A DNA stretch of 63,199 bases from NCBI GenBank assembly GCA_021845865.1, contig JAJZVC010000013.1, forward strand, positions 1 to 63,199. Direction: 5' to 3'. The notes under the pieces are model-generated. The model saw only the letters and a list, made by a program, of their open reading frames with translations, was not told where the DNA came from and made no database searches. The position numbers and the translations under genes are program-made. This stretch comes from Pseudomonadota bacterium (GTDB taxonomy: Bacteria > Pseudomonadota > Gammaproteobacteria > Burkholderiales > UBA9220). Positions 9,300 through 18,059 of the stretch are shown here, piece by piece (the stretch's first letter is position 1; every line of letters begins with the position of its first letter).

Positions 9300-10702
9300 G
9301 GCGAGGGATTATAGACCCAGTCGAGGAGGGCGTCTTGCGCCTTGCCGCCGAGGCTGGCGCGGGGGTCGTTGATGAGGAACACCACCGCCAGGTAATGGCC
9401 GCGAACGTCCCGGACGTAGCCGGCAATGGCCTTGACCCCGTCCAGGGTGCCGGTCTTGACGTGGGCCATGCGGGCGACGAATTCCTCCCGCAGGCGCTTT
9501 TTCATGGTGCCGTCGAGGGCCGTCACCGGCAGGGAGGAGACGTATTCCGGCATCACCGGGCTGCGCCAGGCGGCCAGCAGCAGCTCGCCCAGGTGGCCGG
9601 CGCTGATGCGCTCCGCCCGGGACAGGCCGGAGCCGTTCTTCAGCACCAGCTCCGGGAATTCCAGCTCCTTGGCGGCGAGCCAGCAGTGCACGGCGGCGGC
9701 GGCGTTGGCGGGGGTGCCGGGGGCGCCCGAGGCTTCCGCGCCCAGGGTCAGGAACAGGCTGCGGGCCATGGTGTTGTTGCTGAACTTGTTGATGTCGCGG
9801 ACGATTTCCGCCAGGGGGTGGGACGGCGCGGCGGCCAGCAGCACCGCGCCGTCCGGGACGGCGCCGACCCGTGTCTTGCCTGACAGGCTTCCTCCCGCCT
9901 CCTGCCACAGCTGGCGGAACAGGGCGTCCAGGTGGGCGGTGTTGGAGAACACCCGCAGGTGGGTGCCCCGTTCGCCGCAGGCGGCGGACAGGCCGCCGTC
10001 GAAGCTCACGCTGACGCCGTCGCCGTCCTCGCTGACCTTGGCGCTCCAGGCGTCGCAGCCGCCGCCGTTGAGCTTGAGGCGGTTGACGATTTTCAGCCGG
10101 GGGGACTGGGGGTCGGCGACGATTTTCACCGTCTGCCGCTCCGGGTCGGGCAGGAGGCGGAAATTCACCACTTGGAAGCCCGCCATCAGCGCCTGGGGCA
10201 GCACGTTGTAGGCCTTGTAGGGTTCGCCGTCGAAGGCGCCCGGGTCGCCCTCGTCCACGCCGAAGCGGCTCTGGTCCAGGACCAGGTCGCCGCGGATATG
10301 GCGCAGGCCCTGCTGGCGCAGGCGGCGCAGGAGGAGCCAGAAATCCTCCTCCGTCAGGTGGGGGTCGCCGCCTCCTTTGATGATCAGGTTGCCCTTGAGG
10401 GTGTCGCCGTCCAGCTCGCCGTCCCGATAGACCTCCGTCTTCCAGGTGTAGGCCGGCCCCAGCAGTTCCAGGCCGGCGTAGGTGGTGACCAGCTTCATGG
10501 TGGAGGCGGGGCTCATGGCCCATTCCGCGTTGAGGGCCAGGAGGGGCCTGGATTCAGAAGTGTCCTGGACGAAGACGCCGACGTTGTTTTCGGGAATGCC
10601 CGCGTCGGCGAGGGCCTGGGCCACCGGCGGGGGCAGGGACTGGGCGGCGGCGGACAGGGAGGCGAGGCCGAAGGCCAGGGCGCACAGCAGGCGGCGGGCC
10701 AC
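9296..10702 (-). CDS. dacB: D-alanyl-D-alanine carboxypeptidase/endopeptidase (PBP4 type, S13 family)
   Basis: This 468-residue periplasmic penicillin-binding protein starts with a signal peptide ending near SAAAQS (about 1-21). S13 motifs are STMK (Ser67/Lys70), SNN (in FSNNTMARS) and KTG (in HVKTGTLDG). The large insert between the first two motifs is typical of PBP4. The start is a GTG at 10702, two bases after the stop of the metallo-beta-lactamase gene. The frame stays open far upstream, but only as an out-of-frame shadow of that gene. Its stop overlaps the ATG of the CHASE/GGDEF/EAL gene. Confidence 0.88.
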   Translation of the reverse strand: MARRLLCALAFGLASLSAAAQSLPPPVAQALADAGIPENNVGVFVQDTSESRPLLALNAEWAMSPASTMKLVTTYAGLELLGPAYTWKTEVYRDGELDGDTLKGNLIIKGGGDPHLTEEDFWLLLRRLRQQGLRHIRGDLVLDQSRFGVDEGDPGAFDGEPYKAYNVLPQALMAGFQVVNFRLLPDPERQTVKIVADPQSPRLKIVNRLKLNGGGCDAWSAKVSEDGDGVSVSFDGGLSAACGERGTHLRVFSNTAHLDALFRQLWQEAGGSLSGKTRVGAVPDGAVLLAAAPSHPLAEIVRDINKFSNNTMARSLFLTLGAEASGAPGTPANAAAAVHCWLAAKELEFPELVLKNGSGLSRAERISAGHLGELLLAAWRSPVMPEYVSSLPVTALDGTMKKRLREEFVARMAHVKTGTLDGVKAIAGYVRDVRGHYLAVVFLINDPRASLGGKAQDALLDWVYNPSP

Positions 10703-10704
10703 GG

Positions 10705-12111
10705 TCAGAGCTCCACCGTGGCGCCGAGGGCCGGGACCGTGACGCCTTTCCAGCCCAGCTCCTTGCCGATCAGCTTGGCGAACTGCTGGGCGACGCTGAG
10801 CTCGCCGTGGATGACGAAGGTTTTTTTCGGCGGCGAGCGGAATTTTCCCAGCCAGCCCAGCAGGTCGCTTTGGTCGGCGTGGGCGGACAGGCCGCCGAGG
10901 GTGTAGAGGTCGGCCCGCACCGGGATTTCCTCCTTGTGGATGCGCACCATCTTGGCGCCGTCGACAATGCGCCGCCCCAGGGTGCCGCCGGCCTGGAAGC
11001 CGGTGAAGACGATGCTGCATTCCTTGCGCCCCAGGTTGTAGCGCAGGTGGTATTTGATGCGGCCCGCTTCGCACATGCCGCTGGAGGAGATGATGACGGC
11101 GCCGCGGCGGATGTCGTTGATCGCCATGGAGTCTTCCTTCTGCTCGGCGAAATGGACCCGGATGCCGTTGTGGCGGTGGTTGCCCCAGGAGAAGACCTTC
11201 TTCGCTTCCTCGTCCCACAGCTCCTGGTGCTGCATGGTGATTTCCGTGGCCTTCAGGCCCATGGGCGAATCCACGTACACGTCCAGGTCGTGGAGGCGCT
11301 TCTGGCGCACCAGGTCGTAGAGGAGGAAGAGGATGTCCTGGGTCCGGCCCACGGCGAAGGCGGGGATGACCACGTTGCCGCCCTTGCGCTCCAGGGTGTC
11401 GCGGATGGCGTAGACCATTTCGTTGACGGTGTCCTCCCAGCCCTTGTGGTGGCGGTTGCCGTAGGTGGACTCCACCAGCAGCACGTCGGCCTCCTCGATG
11501 GGGGTGGGGTCCTCGACGATGGGCTGGCCGGGCTGGCCCAGGTCGCCGGAGAAGACGATCTTGCGGGTCTTGCCCTTTTCCGTCGCCCACAGTTCGACGA
11601 TGGCCGAGCCGAGGATGTGGCCGGCGTCGCGGAAGCGGCAGCGGATGCTGGGGTGGGGGGAGAACTCGGTGCCGTATTCCACTCCCTGGATGAAGCGCAG
11701 GGAGGCGTCGGCCTGCATCACGGTGTAGAGGGGGGCGACGTCGCGGCGCTTTTTCTTCTCGGACTTCTGGCGCAGGTAGTTGGCCTTTTCCGCCTCCTTC
11801 TCCTGGATGTGGGCCGAATCGTGGAGCATGACCTCCAGCAGGTCGCGGGTGGCGGGGGTGGTGAATATCGGCCCCTTGTAGCCCAGGGCGGTGAGGCGGG
11901 GGATGAGGCCAGAGTGGTCGATATGGGCGTGGGTCAGGAGGACGAAATCCAGGGCGTCCAGGTTGAAGTCCAGGGCGTCCAGGTTCTTGCGCCGGGCCTC
12001 CTTGCCCCCCTGGAACATGCCGCAGTCCACCAGGAAGCGGGTTTCCGCGGTCTCGACAAAATAGCAGGAGCCGGTGACCTCGCCGGCGGCGCCGTGAAAC
12101 GTGATTTTCAT
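10705..12111 (-). CDS. MBL-fold beta-CASP ribonuclease-like metallohydrolase
   Basis: This 468-residue protein of the metallo-beta-lactamase/beta-CASP/RMMBL type includes RNA exonucleases and CPSF-73-like enzymes. The zinc motif THAHIDHSG (His61, His63, Asp65, His66) is intact, followed by a further His/Asp-rich site (AGHILGS), the beta-CASP motif region (VVIPAFAVGRTQ) and a C-terminal GGLSAHADQ motif. Expected role: processing or decay of RNA in the cytoplasm. The exact substrate cannot be inferred. dacB follows after 2 bp, so the two are almost certainly co-transcribed. Confidence 0.85.
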   Translation of the reverse strand: MKITFHGAAGEVTGSCYFVETAETRFLVDCGMFQGGKEARRKNLDALDFNLDALDFVLLTHAHIDHSGLIPRLTALGYKGPIFTTPATRDLLEVMLHDSAHIQEKEAEKANYLRQKSEKKKRRDVAPLYTVMQADASLRFIQGVEYGTEFSPHPSIRCRFRDAGHILGSAIVELWATEKGKTRKIVFSGDLGQPGQPIVEDPTPIEEADVLLVESTYGNRHHKGWEDTVNEMVYAIRDTLERKGGNVVIPAFAVGRTQDILFLLYDLVRQKRLHDLDVYVDSPMGLKATEITMQHQELWDEEAKKVFSWGNHRHNGIRVHFAEQKEDSMAINDIRRGAVIISSSGMCEAGRIKYHLRYNLGRKECSIVFTGFQAGGTLGRRIVDGAKMVRIHKEEIPVRADLYTLGGLSAHADQSDLLGWLGKFRSPPKKTFVIHGELSVAQQFAKLIGKELGWKGVTVPALGATVEL

Positions 12112-12152
12112 GAATGCTTGAGCCTCGATGGTAGGTTAAGGGGCAAGGAGCG

Positions 12153-12731
12153 TCAGAACAGCTCGATATCGCCTTCTTCGCGTTTTTTCTTTTCCTGCAT
12201 GGCCGTGTGGTAGAGGGCCAGGGCCTGGCTGATGTTCATGCCGCGGGTGATGGCGTCGAACATGACCCGCTCCTCTTCCATGGTGTACTTGGAGCGCACC
12301 AGCTCCTGCAGCTTGCGCCATTCCTCCGGGTTGTAGAGCCGGCCTGGGCTGCCGATGAGGTTCGCCAGGCCGTCGATGCTGCGGCTGACGTGGTTGAGGC
12401 GCTGGGTCAGCTTGTCGTAGAACTGGAAGGCGATGATCACCGACTGCATGCGGGAGATGACCTCCTCGCAGTGGCCGCTGATGGCCTGGTGCATGGCGTG
12501 GTTCTTCTCGTCGTCCGGCAGGGCCCGCACTTCGTCGTTGATGAGGCGGATGGAATCCATCATGGAGGTGAAGGAGTCCGCCAGCACTCCCACGGAGCCG
12601 TCGCTGTCCTTCATGGCGGTTTCGATCTGGGCCACGGCCAGTTCCATCATCAGGATGGTTTCCCTCACCTGGCTCCAATCCAGGTCGGGGCGCTGGGCGG
12701 TGGAACCGGGGGGGAGAGCGTGTTCTTCCAT
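12153..12731 (-). CDS. CheZ-like helical protein of unknown function
   Basis: This 192-residue, mostly alpha-helical protein has no membrane segment. The centre reads IIAFQFYDKLTQRL, reminiscent of the CheZ active-site helix (a hydrophobic stretch followed by F-x-D/Y-D-x-x-x-Q), and the protein ends in an acidic-aromatic tail (GDIELF). CheZ itself binds CheY through its extreme C-terminus. I therefore infer a phosphatase or scaffold role towards a receiver-domain protein, but the similarity is weak. A clear ribosome site (AAGGAAAA) precedes the ATG. It lies 35 bp downstream of the EAL-HDOD gene, as if in the same operon. Confidence 0.55.
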   Translation of the reverse strand: MEEHALPPGSTAQRPDLDWSQVRETILMMELAVAQIETAMKDSDGSVGVLADSFTSMMDSIRLINDEVRALPDDEKNHAMHQAISGHCEEVISRMQSVIIAFQFYDKLTQRLNHVSRSIDGLANLIGSPGRLYNPEEWRKLQELVRSKYTMEEERVMFDAITRGMNISQALALYHTAMQEKKKREEGDIELF

Positions 12732-12766
12732 GACTGTTTTCCTTTCGGTCTACTCGGGTGTTGGTT

Positions 12767-14008
12767 TCAGGCCGCCACGCTCAGGCTGGCGGCCCAGGCC
12801 AGGGCCTCGATCTGGGCGCGGCTCGCGGCCGCCAGGCCCAAGCCGGGCAGCCGGGCCAGAATTTCGATGGCGGCGCCGTAATCATCCTGTTCCATGACCT
12901 CGCCCAGCCGCAGCATCTCCCCCAGCACGCCTTGCCGTTGCAGGATGGCGTCCCGCACCGCGTCGGGCAGGTTGAGCTGCTCGACGATTTCCTCCTTGGG
13001 CATGGACAGGAGGGTGTCGATGAGGGACATGATGCCCGCCATGAAGGCCTGCTCTTCCATCTGGCGGTTGCCGGGCGCGACGCGGGCCGCCAGCAGTTCC
13101 ATCAGCCGCCCGCGGGTGGCGGCGAGCTGCAGCAGGGGGTCGTTGAGGTTGCCGGCGCCGTGGTGGGCAAAGAGCAGCAGTTGCAGCCAGCGCTGCAGCT
13201 GGTGGCGCCCCAGGACGACGATGGCGTGGTTGAGGGAGGTGATCTTCTGGCGCATGCCCATGGCCACCGAGTTCACCAGCTTCAAGAGGTTGTAGGTGAG
13301 GCCCGGGTCGCGCTTGAATATCTGCTCCAGTTCGCTGGTCTCGGCGTCGGACAGCACCAGGCCGAGGAGCTTCAGCAGGGCCAGGTGGGCGGGGTCGGCG
13401 CGGCGGCCGGAGAGGATCGCCGGCTTGGCGAAGTAATAGCCCTGGAACAGTTCGAAGCCCAGTTCCATGCAGTGCCGGGCCTGTTCCGGGGTGTCGATTT
13501 TTTCCGCCAGCAGCTGCACCGGCCAGTGGCGCAGGCGGTTGACGTACACTTCCAGCTGCCCCGGCTTCAGGGCCAGGAGGTCGATCTTGATGATGTCGAC
13601 GATGTCGAACAGGGGCAGGTAGACGTCGTCGAAGAGAAAATCGTCCAGGGCGAGGTGGAAGCCCTTGGACTTCAGTTCCCGGCAGCGTTCAACGACCTCG
13701 GGGGTGATGGCGATGGTTTCCAGCAGTTCCAGCACCACCCTGTCCCGGGGCAGCAGTTCCACCATTTCGCTCATCAGCAGGTCGGCGCTGACGTTGATGA
13801 AGCCCCGGTGGCTGCTGAGGACGGTGTCGATGCCCAGGCCGGTGAAGGCCTGGAGGATGACGCTGGCGGTGGCGGAAAGGTCGTCGGCGATGGTGGCCGC
13901 GTTGCTGCCGCCGGACGAGCGGAACAGCAGTTCGTAGGCGACAATGCTCTGCTCGCGGTCGAGGATCGGCTGCCGGCCGAGAAAGAAATCCTGATTGTTG
14001 TCGCTCAT
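12767..14008 (-). CDS. EAL-HDOD signalling protein (degenerate EAL)
   Basis: This 413-residue protein of the YuxH/CdgJ architecture has an N-terminal EAL-like domain (about 8-205) and a C-terminal HDOD domain (about 200-390). The catalytic signature is altered: YELLFR replaces EALLR, and ALDDFLFDD replaces [10 protein letters not shown]. Phosphodiesterase activity is therefore doubtful, and a c-di-GMP-responsive or scaffolding role is likelier. I chose the ATG at 14008 (MSDNNQDFF) because GAAAGG lies 9 bp upstream; a start at 14038 would add ten unlikely residues. It is the first gene of the long minus-strand run. Confidence 0.83.
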   Translation of the reverse strand: MSDNNQDFFLGRQPILDREQSIVAYELLFRSSGGSNAATIADDLSATASVILQAFTGLGIDTVLSSHRGFINVSADLLMSEMVELLPRDRVVLELLETIAITPEVVERCRELKSKGFHLALDDFLFDDVYLPLFDIVDIIKIDLLALKPGQLEVYVNRLRHWPVQLLAEKIDTPEQARHCMELGFELFQGYYFAKPAILSGRRADPAHLALLKLLGLVLSDAETSELEQIFKRDPGLTYNLLKLVNSVAMGMRQKITSLNHAIVVLGRHQLQRWLQLLLFAHHGAGNLNDPLLQLAATRGRLMELLAARVAPGNRQMEEQAFMAGIMSLIDTLLSMPKEEIVEQLNLPDAVRDAILQRQGVLGEMLRLGEVMEQDDYGAAIEILARLPGLGLAAASRAQIEALAWAASLSVAA

Positions 14009-14199
14009 GGGTCTGAACCTTTCGCCCCAGCATAACATGCACTATTCTTCGGCTGAAATAGGGTAAATCCCTGACATCACGGACTGTGGCGGCGGGAAGC
14101 GGGAAGGCGCTTTTCCCTTGGCGGTGTCGCGGGGCGTTGTGGCACAATTAGGCACTCGGCCTCGGCGTCGCCGGGCGAGGGGAAAGTCAAGCAGGTTCC

Positions 14200-16134
14200 A
14201 TGGAATTAAAAGATCGCAACAAATTCGAGGAGCTGAAGGCCACGGGGCGGCTGCCGTCGCCCAAGGGCGTGGCCCTGGCCCTGATCAACCTCACCCAGCA
14301 GGAGGATTTCACCGCCTCCGAGGTCACCCATGTCGTCCAGTCCGACCCCGCCCTGGCCGGGCGCCTGCTCAAGCTGGCCAATTCTTCCCGGCAGGGACTG
14401 AGCCGTCCGGTGGTGTCCCTGTCCCAGGCGGTGATGCTGCTGGGCATCCCCATGGTGCGCAACGTCGCCCTCGGCCTGTCCCTGCTGACGGAAAACATGG
14501 AAGGGGTCTGCAAGAGCTTCGATTTCCAGCGTTTCTGGTCCCGGTCCCTGGCTTCCGCCATTTCCAACCAGTGGCTGGGCTACCGGGCCCAGACCGCCGC
14601 CGACGAGACCTTCACCTGCGGCCTGTTGTCCCAGGTGGGGCGCCTGGCCCTGGCGATTCTTTTTCCCCAGGAGTACAGCGAGGTGCTGGACGAGGCGGCG
14701 GGCAAGCCGGTGGCCGAGCTGCTCAAGCTGGAGCAGGGGCGCTTCGCCATCGACCACCGCCACCTGACTTCCGCCCTGCTTCAGGACTGGGGCCTGCCGC
14801 CCCTTTTCGTGGAGGCCGTGTTCCACCACGAGGCGCCGGAGGAGGCGGAGTTCGAGGAGGGCTCCCGGCCCTATCTGATTACCCATTCCCTGCATTTTTC
14901 GGCCTACCTGGGCGAGATTTGCCAGCTCAGCGAAGAGGCGCGGCGCCGCATGCTGCCCCGTCTCTACGTGCTCGGCGCCCGCCTCGGCATGGACGCCGAC
15001 GCGGTTAACCTCCTGTCCGACCAGGTGGTGGCGGAGTGGCGCGACTGGGGAACCATCCTCCAGGTCCAGACCCACGATCTGCCCCCCTTTGCCGAGATGG
15101 CGGCGGCCATGCCGGCGGTGCCGACGGTGCTGGGGGGCAAGCAGCAATTTCCCCTGCGCGTCCTGGTGGTGGACGACAGTCCTGCCATTCTCGCCCTGCT
15201 GGAGAAGCTGCTGACCGACATCGGCCATGCCGTCAGGACCGCCGTGAATGGCCAGGACGGCCTGTCCAAGGCCCTGGAGTGGCAGCCCCAGCTGATCATC
15301 ACCGACTGGGTGATGCCGGAGATGGACGGCCTGGCCCTGTGCAAGGCCCTGCGGGAAAGCCGGGCCGGGCGCATGATGTACCTCATCATCCTCACCGTGC
15401 TGGAGGACGAGGAGAAGCTGGTGGAGGCCTTCGAGGCCGGGGCGGACGACTATATCGTCAAGCCCTTCAGCGAGCGCGCCCTGAAGGCGCGGCTGCGAGC
15501 CGGCCAGCGGGTGGTGCAGCTGCAGGAGGAAATCCTCCTGGAGCGGGAGGACGTGCGCCGCTCCGCCGCCGAACTGGCGGTGACCAACCAGCGCCTGCTG
15601 GAGGCGGCCCTGACCGACTCCCTGACCCAGTTGCCCAACCGCCGCTACGGCCTGGAGCGTTTCGACGAGGAATGGGCCGCGTCGGGCCGCCATGAGTCGC
15701 CCCTGTCCTGCATGCTGCTGGACATCGACCGCTTCAAGCAGATCAACGACACCCACGGCCACGATGCCGGCGACGCGGTGCTGCGCCAAAGCGCCACCCT
15801 GATCCGGAAGGCCATCCGCAAGGAGGACGTGGTATGCCGTCTCGGCGGCGAGGAATTCCTGGTGATTTGCCCGGCGGCCGACCTGAAGTCCACCGCCCTG
15901 GCCGCCGAGCGCCTGCGCCTGGCCTTCGAGAAGGCGGCCTTCGACTTCCCCGGCGGTTCCCTCAAACTGACCGCCAGCATCGGCGTGGCTTCCCGGGACG
16001 CCAATTTGCCGGGCCCCGAAGCCCTGCTCAAGATCGCGGACCAGGCCCTCTACACCGCCAAGCAGGCGGGGCGTAACCGGGTCGTGGTCTATAGCCGCAA
16101 GGCCCCTTCGCCGCCCGCCAAGGAAAAAAACTGA
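14200..16134 (+). CDS. HDOD-receiver-GGDEF response regulator (diguanylate cyclase)
   Basis: This 644-residue cytoplasmic protein has an HDOD domain (about 18-215), a receiver domain (about 318-437) with an intact site (Asp325/Asp326, phosphoacceptor Asp369, Lys421), a coiled-coil linker (about 437-470) and a GGDEF domain. The GGEEF signature (549-553) is a functional variant, and an RxxD inhibitory site (RKED, 540-543) is present, so it should make c-di-GMP under phosphorylation control. No partner histidine kinase is in the window. It is transcribed divergently from the EAL-HDOD gene across 191 bp, and the two are probably regulated together. Confidence 0.88.
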   Translation: MELKDRNKFEELKATGRLPSPKGVALALINLTQQEDFTASEVTHVVQSDPALAGRLLKLANSSRQGLSRPVVSLSQAVMLLGIPMVRNVALGLSLLTENMEGVCKSFDFQRFWSRSLASAISNQWLGYRAQTAADETFTCGLLSQVGRLALAILFPQEYSEVLDEAAGKPVAELLKLEQGRFAIDHRHLTSALLQDWGLPPLFVEAVFHHEAPEEAEFEEGSRPYLITHSLHFSAYLGEICQLSEEARRRMLPRLYVLGARLGMDADAVNLLSDQVVAEWRDWGTILQVQTHDLPPFAEMAAAMPAVPTVLGGKQQFPLRVLVVDDSPAILALLEKLLTDIGHAVRTAVNGQDGLSKALEWQPQLIITDWVMPEMDGLALCKALRESRAGRMMYLIILTVLEDEEKLVEAFEAGADDYIVKPFSERALKARLRAGQRVVQLQEEILLEREDVRRSAAELAVTNQRLLEAALTDSLTQLPNRRYGLERFDEEWAASGRHESPLSCMLLDIDRFKQINDTHGHDAGDAVLRQSATLIRKAIRKEDVVCRLGGEEFLVICPAADLKSTALAAERLRLAFEKAAFDFPGGSLKLTASIGVASRDANLPGPEALLKIADQALYTAKQAGRNRVVVYSRKAPSPPAKEKN

Positions 16135-16217
16135 GTTCCTTCCCCGTCCGTTTCATGGTCAATCTGACCACAAATTGCCATTGAGCGTCCTGGGGCATTG
16201 ATTAAAGTATCGTTCCC

Positions 16218-16826
16218 ATGTCCAGCGCATATTCGGTTTTGCGGAAGATCGCTTCTTTCCAGAAAAAGCACCTTTCCATGCTCCAGTCCCACGAGGACTA
16301 CGCCATCGCGGTAGAAATCGGCTACCACCAGGAAATCGGCAAGCCCCTGACCCTGAAGCAGCTGTTTCTGCTGGAGATCGCTTCGCCGGCGACGGTGCAG
16401 CGGCGGCTCAAGCGCCTGATCAATCTCGGCGTCGCGAGCAAGAAATACCGCCAGAGCGATGGCCGCATGGTCGAGCTGGGGCTTTCCCCCCAGACGGACC
16501 GGGCGTTCCGGAAATACGCGGACAGCATCGGCAGAAGCTTCGGCAGCCCCAGGCGCGGCGCCAAGGCTGTTTCGGGCGGCAAGAACAAATCGGGAGGACG
16601 GACAACCGTGTACGGCTTAGTCACCATGGACCAGATGGAACCGGTCTGCGGCACCTGCGTCCATTGGGACGGAGCGCGGGAGATTCAACAAAACCAAGTC
16701 CGCGTCATCGCGGACAGCGAGGGCGTGTGCGGCCTGCTGGCCGCCCAGGGCAGGGATTTCGTCGAAACCATCACCCTTTCCACCCACCGCCCCCCTTGCG
16801 GCGAGTGGTCGCCCTGCGGGGACTGA
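16218..16826 (+). CDS. Winged-helix DNA-binding protein with Cys-rich C-terminus
   Basis: 202 residues. The N-terminal 110 look like a winged helix-turn-helix of the MarR/LexA-like kind (LTLKQLFLLEIASPATVQRR, then a recognition helix and wing at LGVASKKYRQSDGRMVELGL). After a basic linker, the last 60 residues contain five or more cysteines (CGTC, GVCG, PPCGEWSPCG) that could bind a metal or iron-sulphur cluster. I do not recognise a named family. It is monocistronic and convergent with the DUF3050 gene, 13 bp away. A redox- or metal-responsive transcription factor is a reasonable inference only. Confidence 0.6.
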   Translation: MSSAYSVLRKIASFQKKHLSMLQSHEDYAIAVEIGYHQEIGKPLTLKQLFLLEIASPATVQRRLKRLINLGVASKKYRQSDGRMVELGLSPQTDRAFRKYADSIGRSFGSPRRGAKAVSGGKNKSGGRTTVYGLVTMDQMEPVCGTCVHWDGAREIQQNQVRVIADSEGVCGLLAAQGRDFVETITLSTHRPPCGEWSPCGD

Positions 16827-16839
16827 CCCCCGCCGGCTA

Positions 16840-17616
16840 TCAGCGGCCCAGGGCCGCCATCACCCCGTCCCAGAAGCGGATGCGGGCTTCCACCGCGGCC
16901 CGGGCCGCATCTTCCGCCTCCTTCATCTTCACCGGGTCGCCGCCGATCAGCTCGTTGAGCAGCTGCAGCGAGATGGGGCCGTGGAAATCCGCGTCCAGGT
17001 GGATGTGCCGGTTCAGGTAGTAGTGGAAGGCCGGCGCTTCCTTGTCGGTGATGCCCATGTCCTTGAGGAAGGCCCGGAACATCCCCGGAATGATGTGTTC
17101 CCGCCCCAGGGCGAAGGCCGCCGCCACCATGTGGGGCTTGCCCGTGCCGATGAAGGCGAAGGTGCTTTCCATGAACTGGTGGGAGGGCGCCGGGGCGACG
17201 CCCAAGGCCAGGGCCGCGGTGATGCCCCGCTCGGCGGCGGTCTCGACGAAATTCAGCACCCCCGTCGGGTCGGCGCCGATCTCCCGCATGGCGTCGCAGT
17301 ACAGCTCGAAATGGCTGGCGAAGGTGGCGGAACCATCCGCCGCCGGCAGTCCTTGGTCGGATTCCTCTTCCAGCACCAGCTGGTTGATGAAGTAGCGCAC
17401 CGAGGGATGGCCCCGGGGCTTCCACGGGTAGGTGGTGGGGGCGATCTGGTTCTGCAGGTACTTCACCACCGACATGAAATCCCACACCGAGAACACATGG
17501 TGGCTCATGAACGCCTGCAGGTCCTCGATGGCGCGCACGGCGCCGTAGACCGGGTGACTGTCGAGCTTGCGGCGCAGGTCGTCGACGACGGCGACGTCGA
17601 AAGTGGCGTTGGTCAT
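16840..17616 (-). CDS. DUF3050 family protein (haem-oxygenase-like fold)
   Basis: This 258-residue soluble protein matches the DUF3050 family by its conserved opening (HPVYGAVRAIEDLQAFMSHH, then FSVWDFMSVVKYLQ) and by the FHYYLNRHIHLDADFHGP stretch, rich in His and Asp, which could form a metal site. Family members are predicted to adopt the haem-oxygenase/TENA helical fold, and no reaction has been assigned. It has its own ribosome site (GGAGGCC before the ATG). It is probably monocistronic, since the next upstream gene, infA, is 81 bp away on the same strand. Confidence 0.75.
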   Translation of the reverse strand: MTNATFDVAVVDDLRRKLDSHPVYGAVRAIEDLQAFMSHHVFSVWDFMSVVKYLQNQIAPTTYPWKPRGHPSVRYFINQLVLEEESDQGLPAADGSATFASHFELYCDAMREIGADPTGVLNFVETAAERGITAALALGVAPAPSHQFMESTFAFIGTGKPHMVAAAFALGREHIIPGMFRAFLKDMGITDKEAPAFHYYLNRHIHLDADFHGPISLQLLNELIGGDPVKMKEAEDAARAAVEARIRFWDGVMAALGR

Positions 17617-17697
17617 GGAGGCCTCCTCCTTGGGCGGGGGTGAATTAGCGAAGGCTAATAATACTCCTGCCCAGAACGGATGGGGAGCCCCTCGGGC

Positions 17698-17964
17698 TCA
17701 GCGGCGGCGGAAAGGCGGCGGGGAGGAGGGCGGGCCGGAGCGCTCCTCCTTGTAGCGGAAATTGATCCGCGCCTTGGTCAGGTCGTAGGGCGACATTTCC
17801 AGGGACACCTTGTCCCCGGCGAGGATGCGGATGCGGTGCTTGCGCATCTTGCCCGCCACGTAGGCGATCACTTCCATGCCGTTGTCCAGGGTCACGCGAA
17901 AGCGCGTATCGGGCAACACCATGTTCACGACGCCTTCCAGTTCGATCATCTCTTCTTTGGCCAT
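17698..17964 (-). CDS. infA: Translation initiation factor IF-1, C-terminally extended paralogue
   Basis: This is an 88-residue S1/OB-fold protein. IF-1 binds the ribosomal A site during initiation. The core ([15 protein letters not shown]-type loop [24 protein letters not shown]) is clear, but canonical IF-1 is about 72 residues. This protein carries an extra basic Pro/Arg-rich tail ([15 protein letters not shown]). Betaproteobacteria commonly have this second infA apart from the copy in the ribosomal-protein cluster. It lies next to a cold-shock gene, in keeping with a role in cold-stress translation, though a terminator separates them. Confidence 0.88.
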   Translation of the reverse strand: MAKEEMIELEGVVNMVLPDTRFRVTLDNGMEVIAYVAGKMRKHRIRILAGDKVSLEMSPYDLTKARINFRYKEERSGPPSSPPPFRRR

Positions 17965-18006
17965 AGCGGCACACTCCTGGGCGCCATTGCGCCCGGCAAA
18001 AGGTGA

Positions 18007-18033
18007 ACAAAAAAGCCCGGCAAAGCCGGGCTT
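18007..18033 (-). terminator. Intrinsic terminator of the cold-shock gene
   Basis: On the minus strand, GCCCGGC-TTT-GCCGGGC (7-bp GC stem, 3-nt loop) is followed by a run of six T. It lies 29 bp after the csp stop codon and before infA. Confidence 0.88.
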
Positions 18034-18059
18034 CTTCGTGGGTTTGAGGCAGGGACCGA

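Noticed and set aside
9296-11590. A single 764-codon frame that could be read as a fused N-terminal extension of DacB.
   Set aside because: The extra 296 residues are an out-of-frame reading of the metallo-beta-lactamase gene and are Pro/Arg/Gly-rich. The signal peptide and GTG start at 10702 define the real protein.
11943-11984. A 21-bp near-perfect tandem repeat in the MBL gene (NLDALDF twice).
   Set aside because: The distance between the conserved Asn and the THAHIDH motif equals what I recall for family members, so this is not an insertion; the repeat is probably chance similarity.
14117-14180. TGGCAC at about 14140 as a sigma-54 promoter for the HDOD-REC-GGDEF gene.
   Set aside because: The -12 TTGC element is missing at the required spacing.
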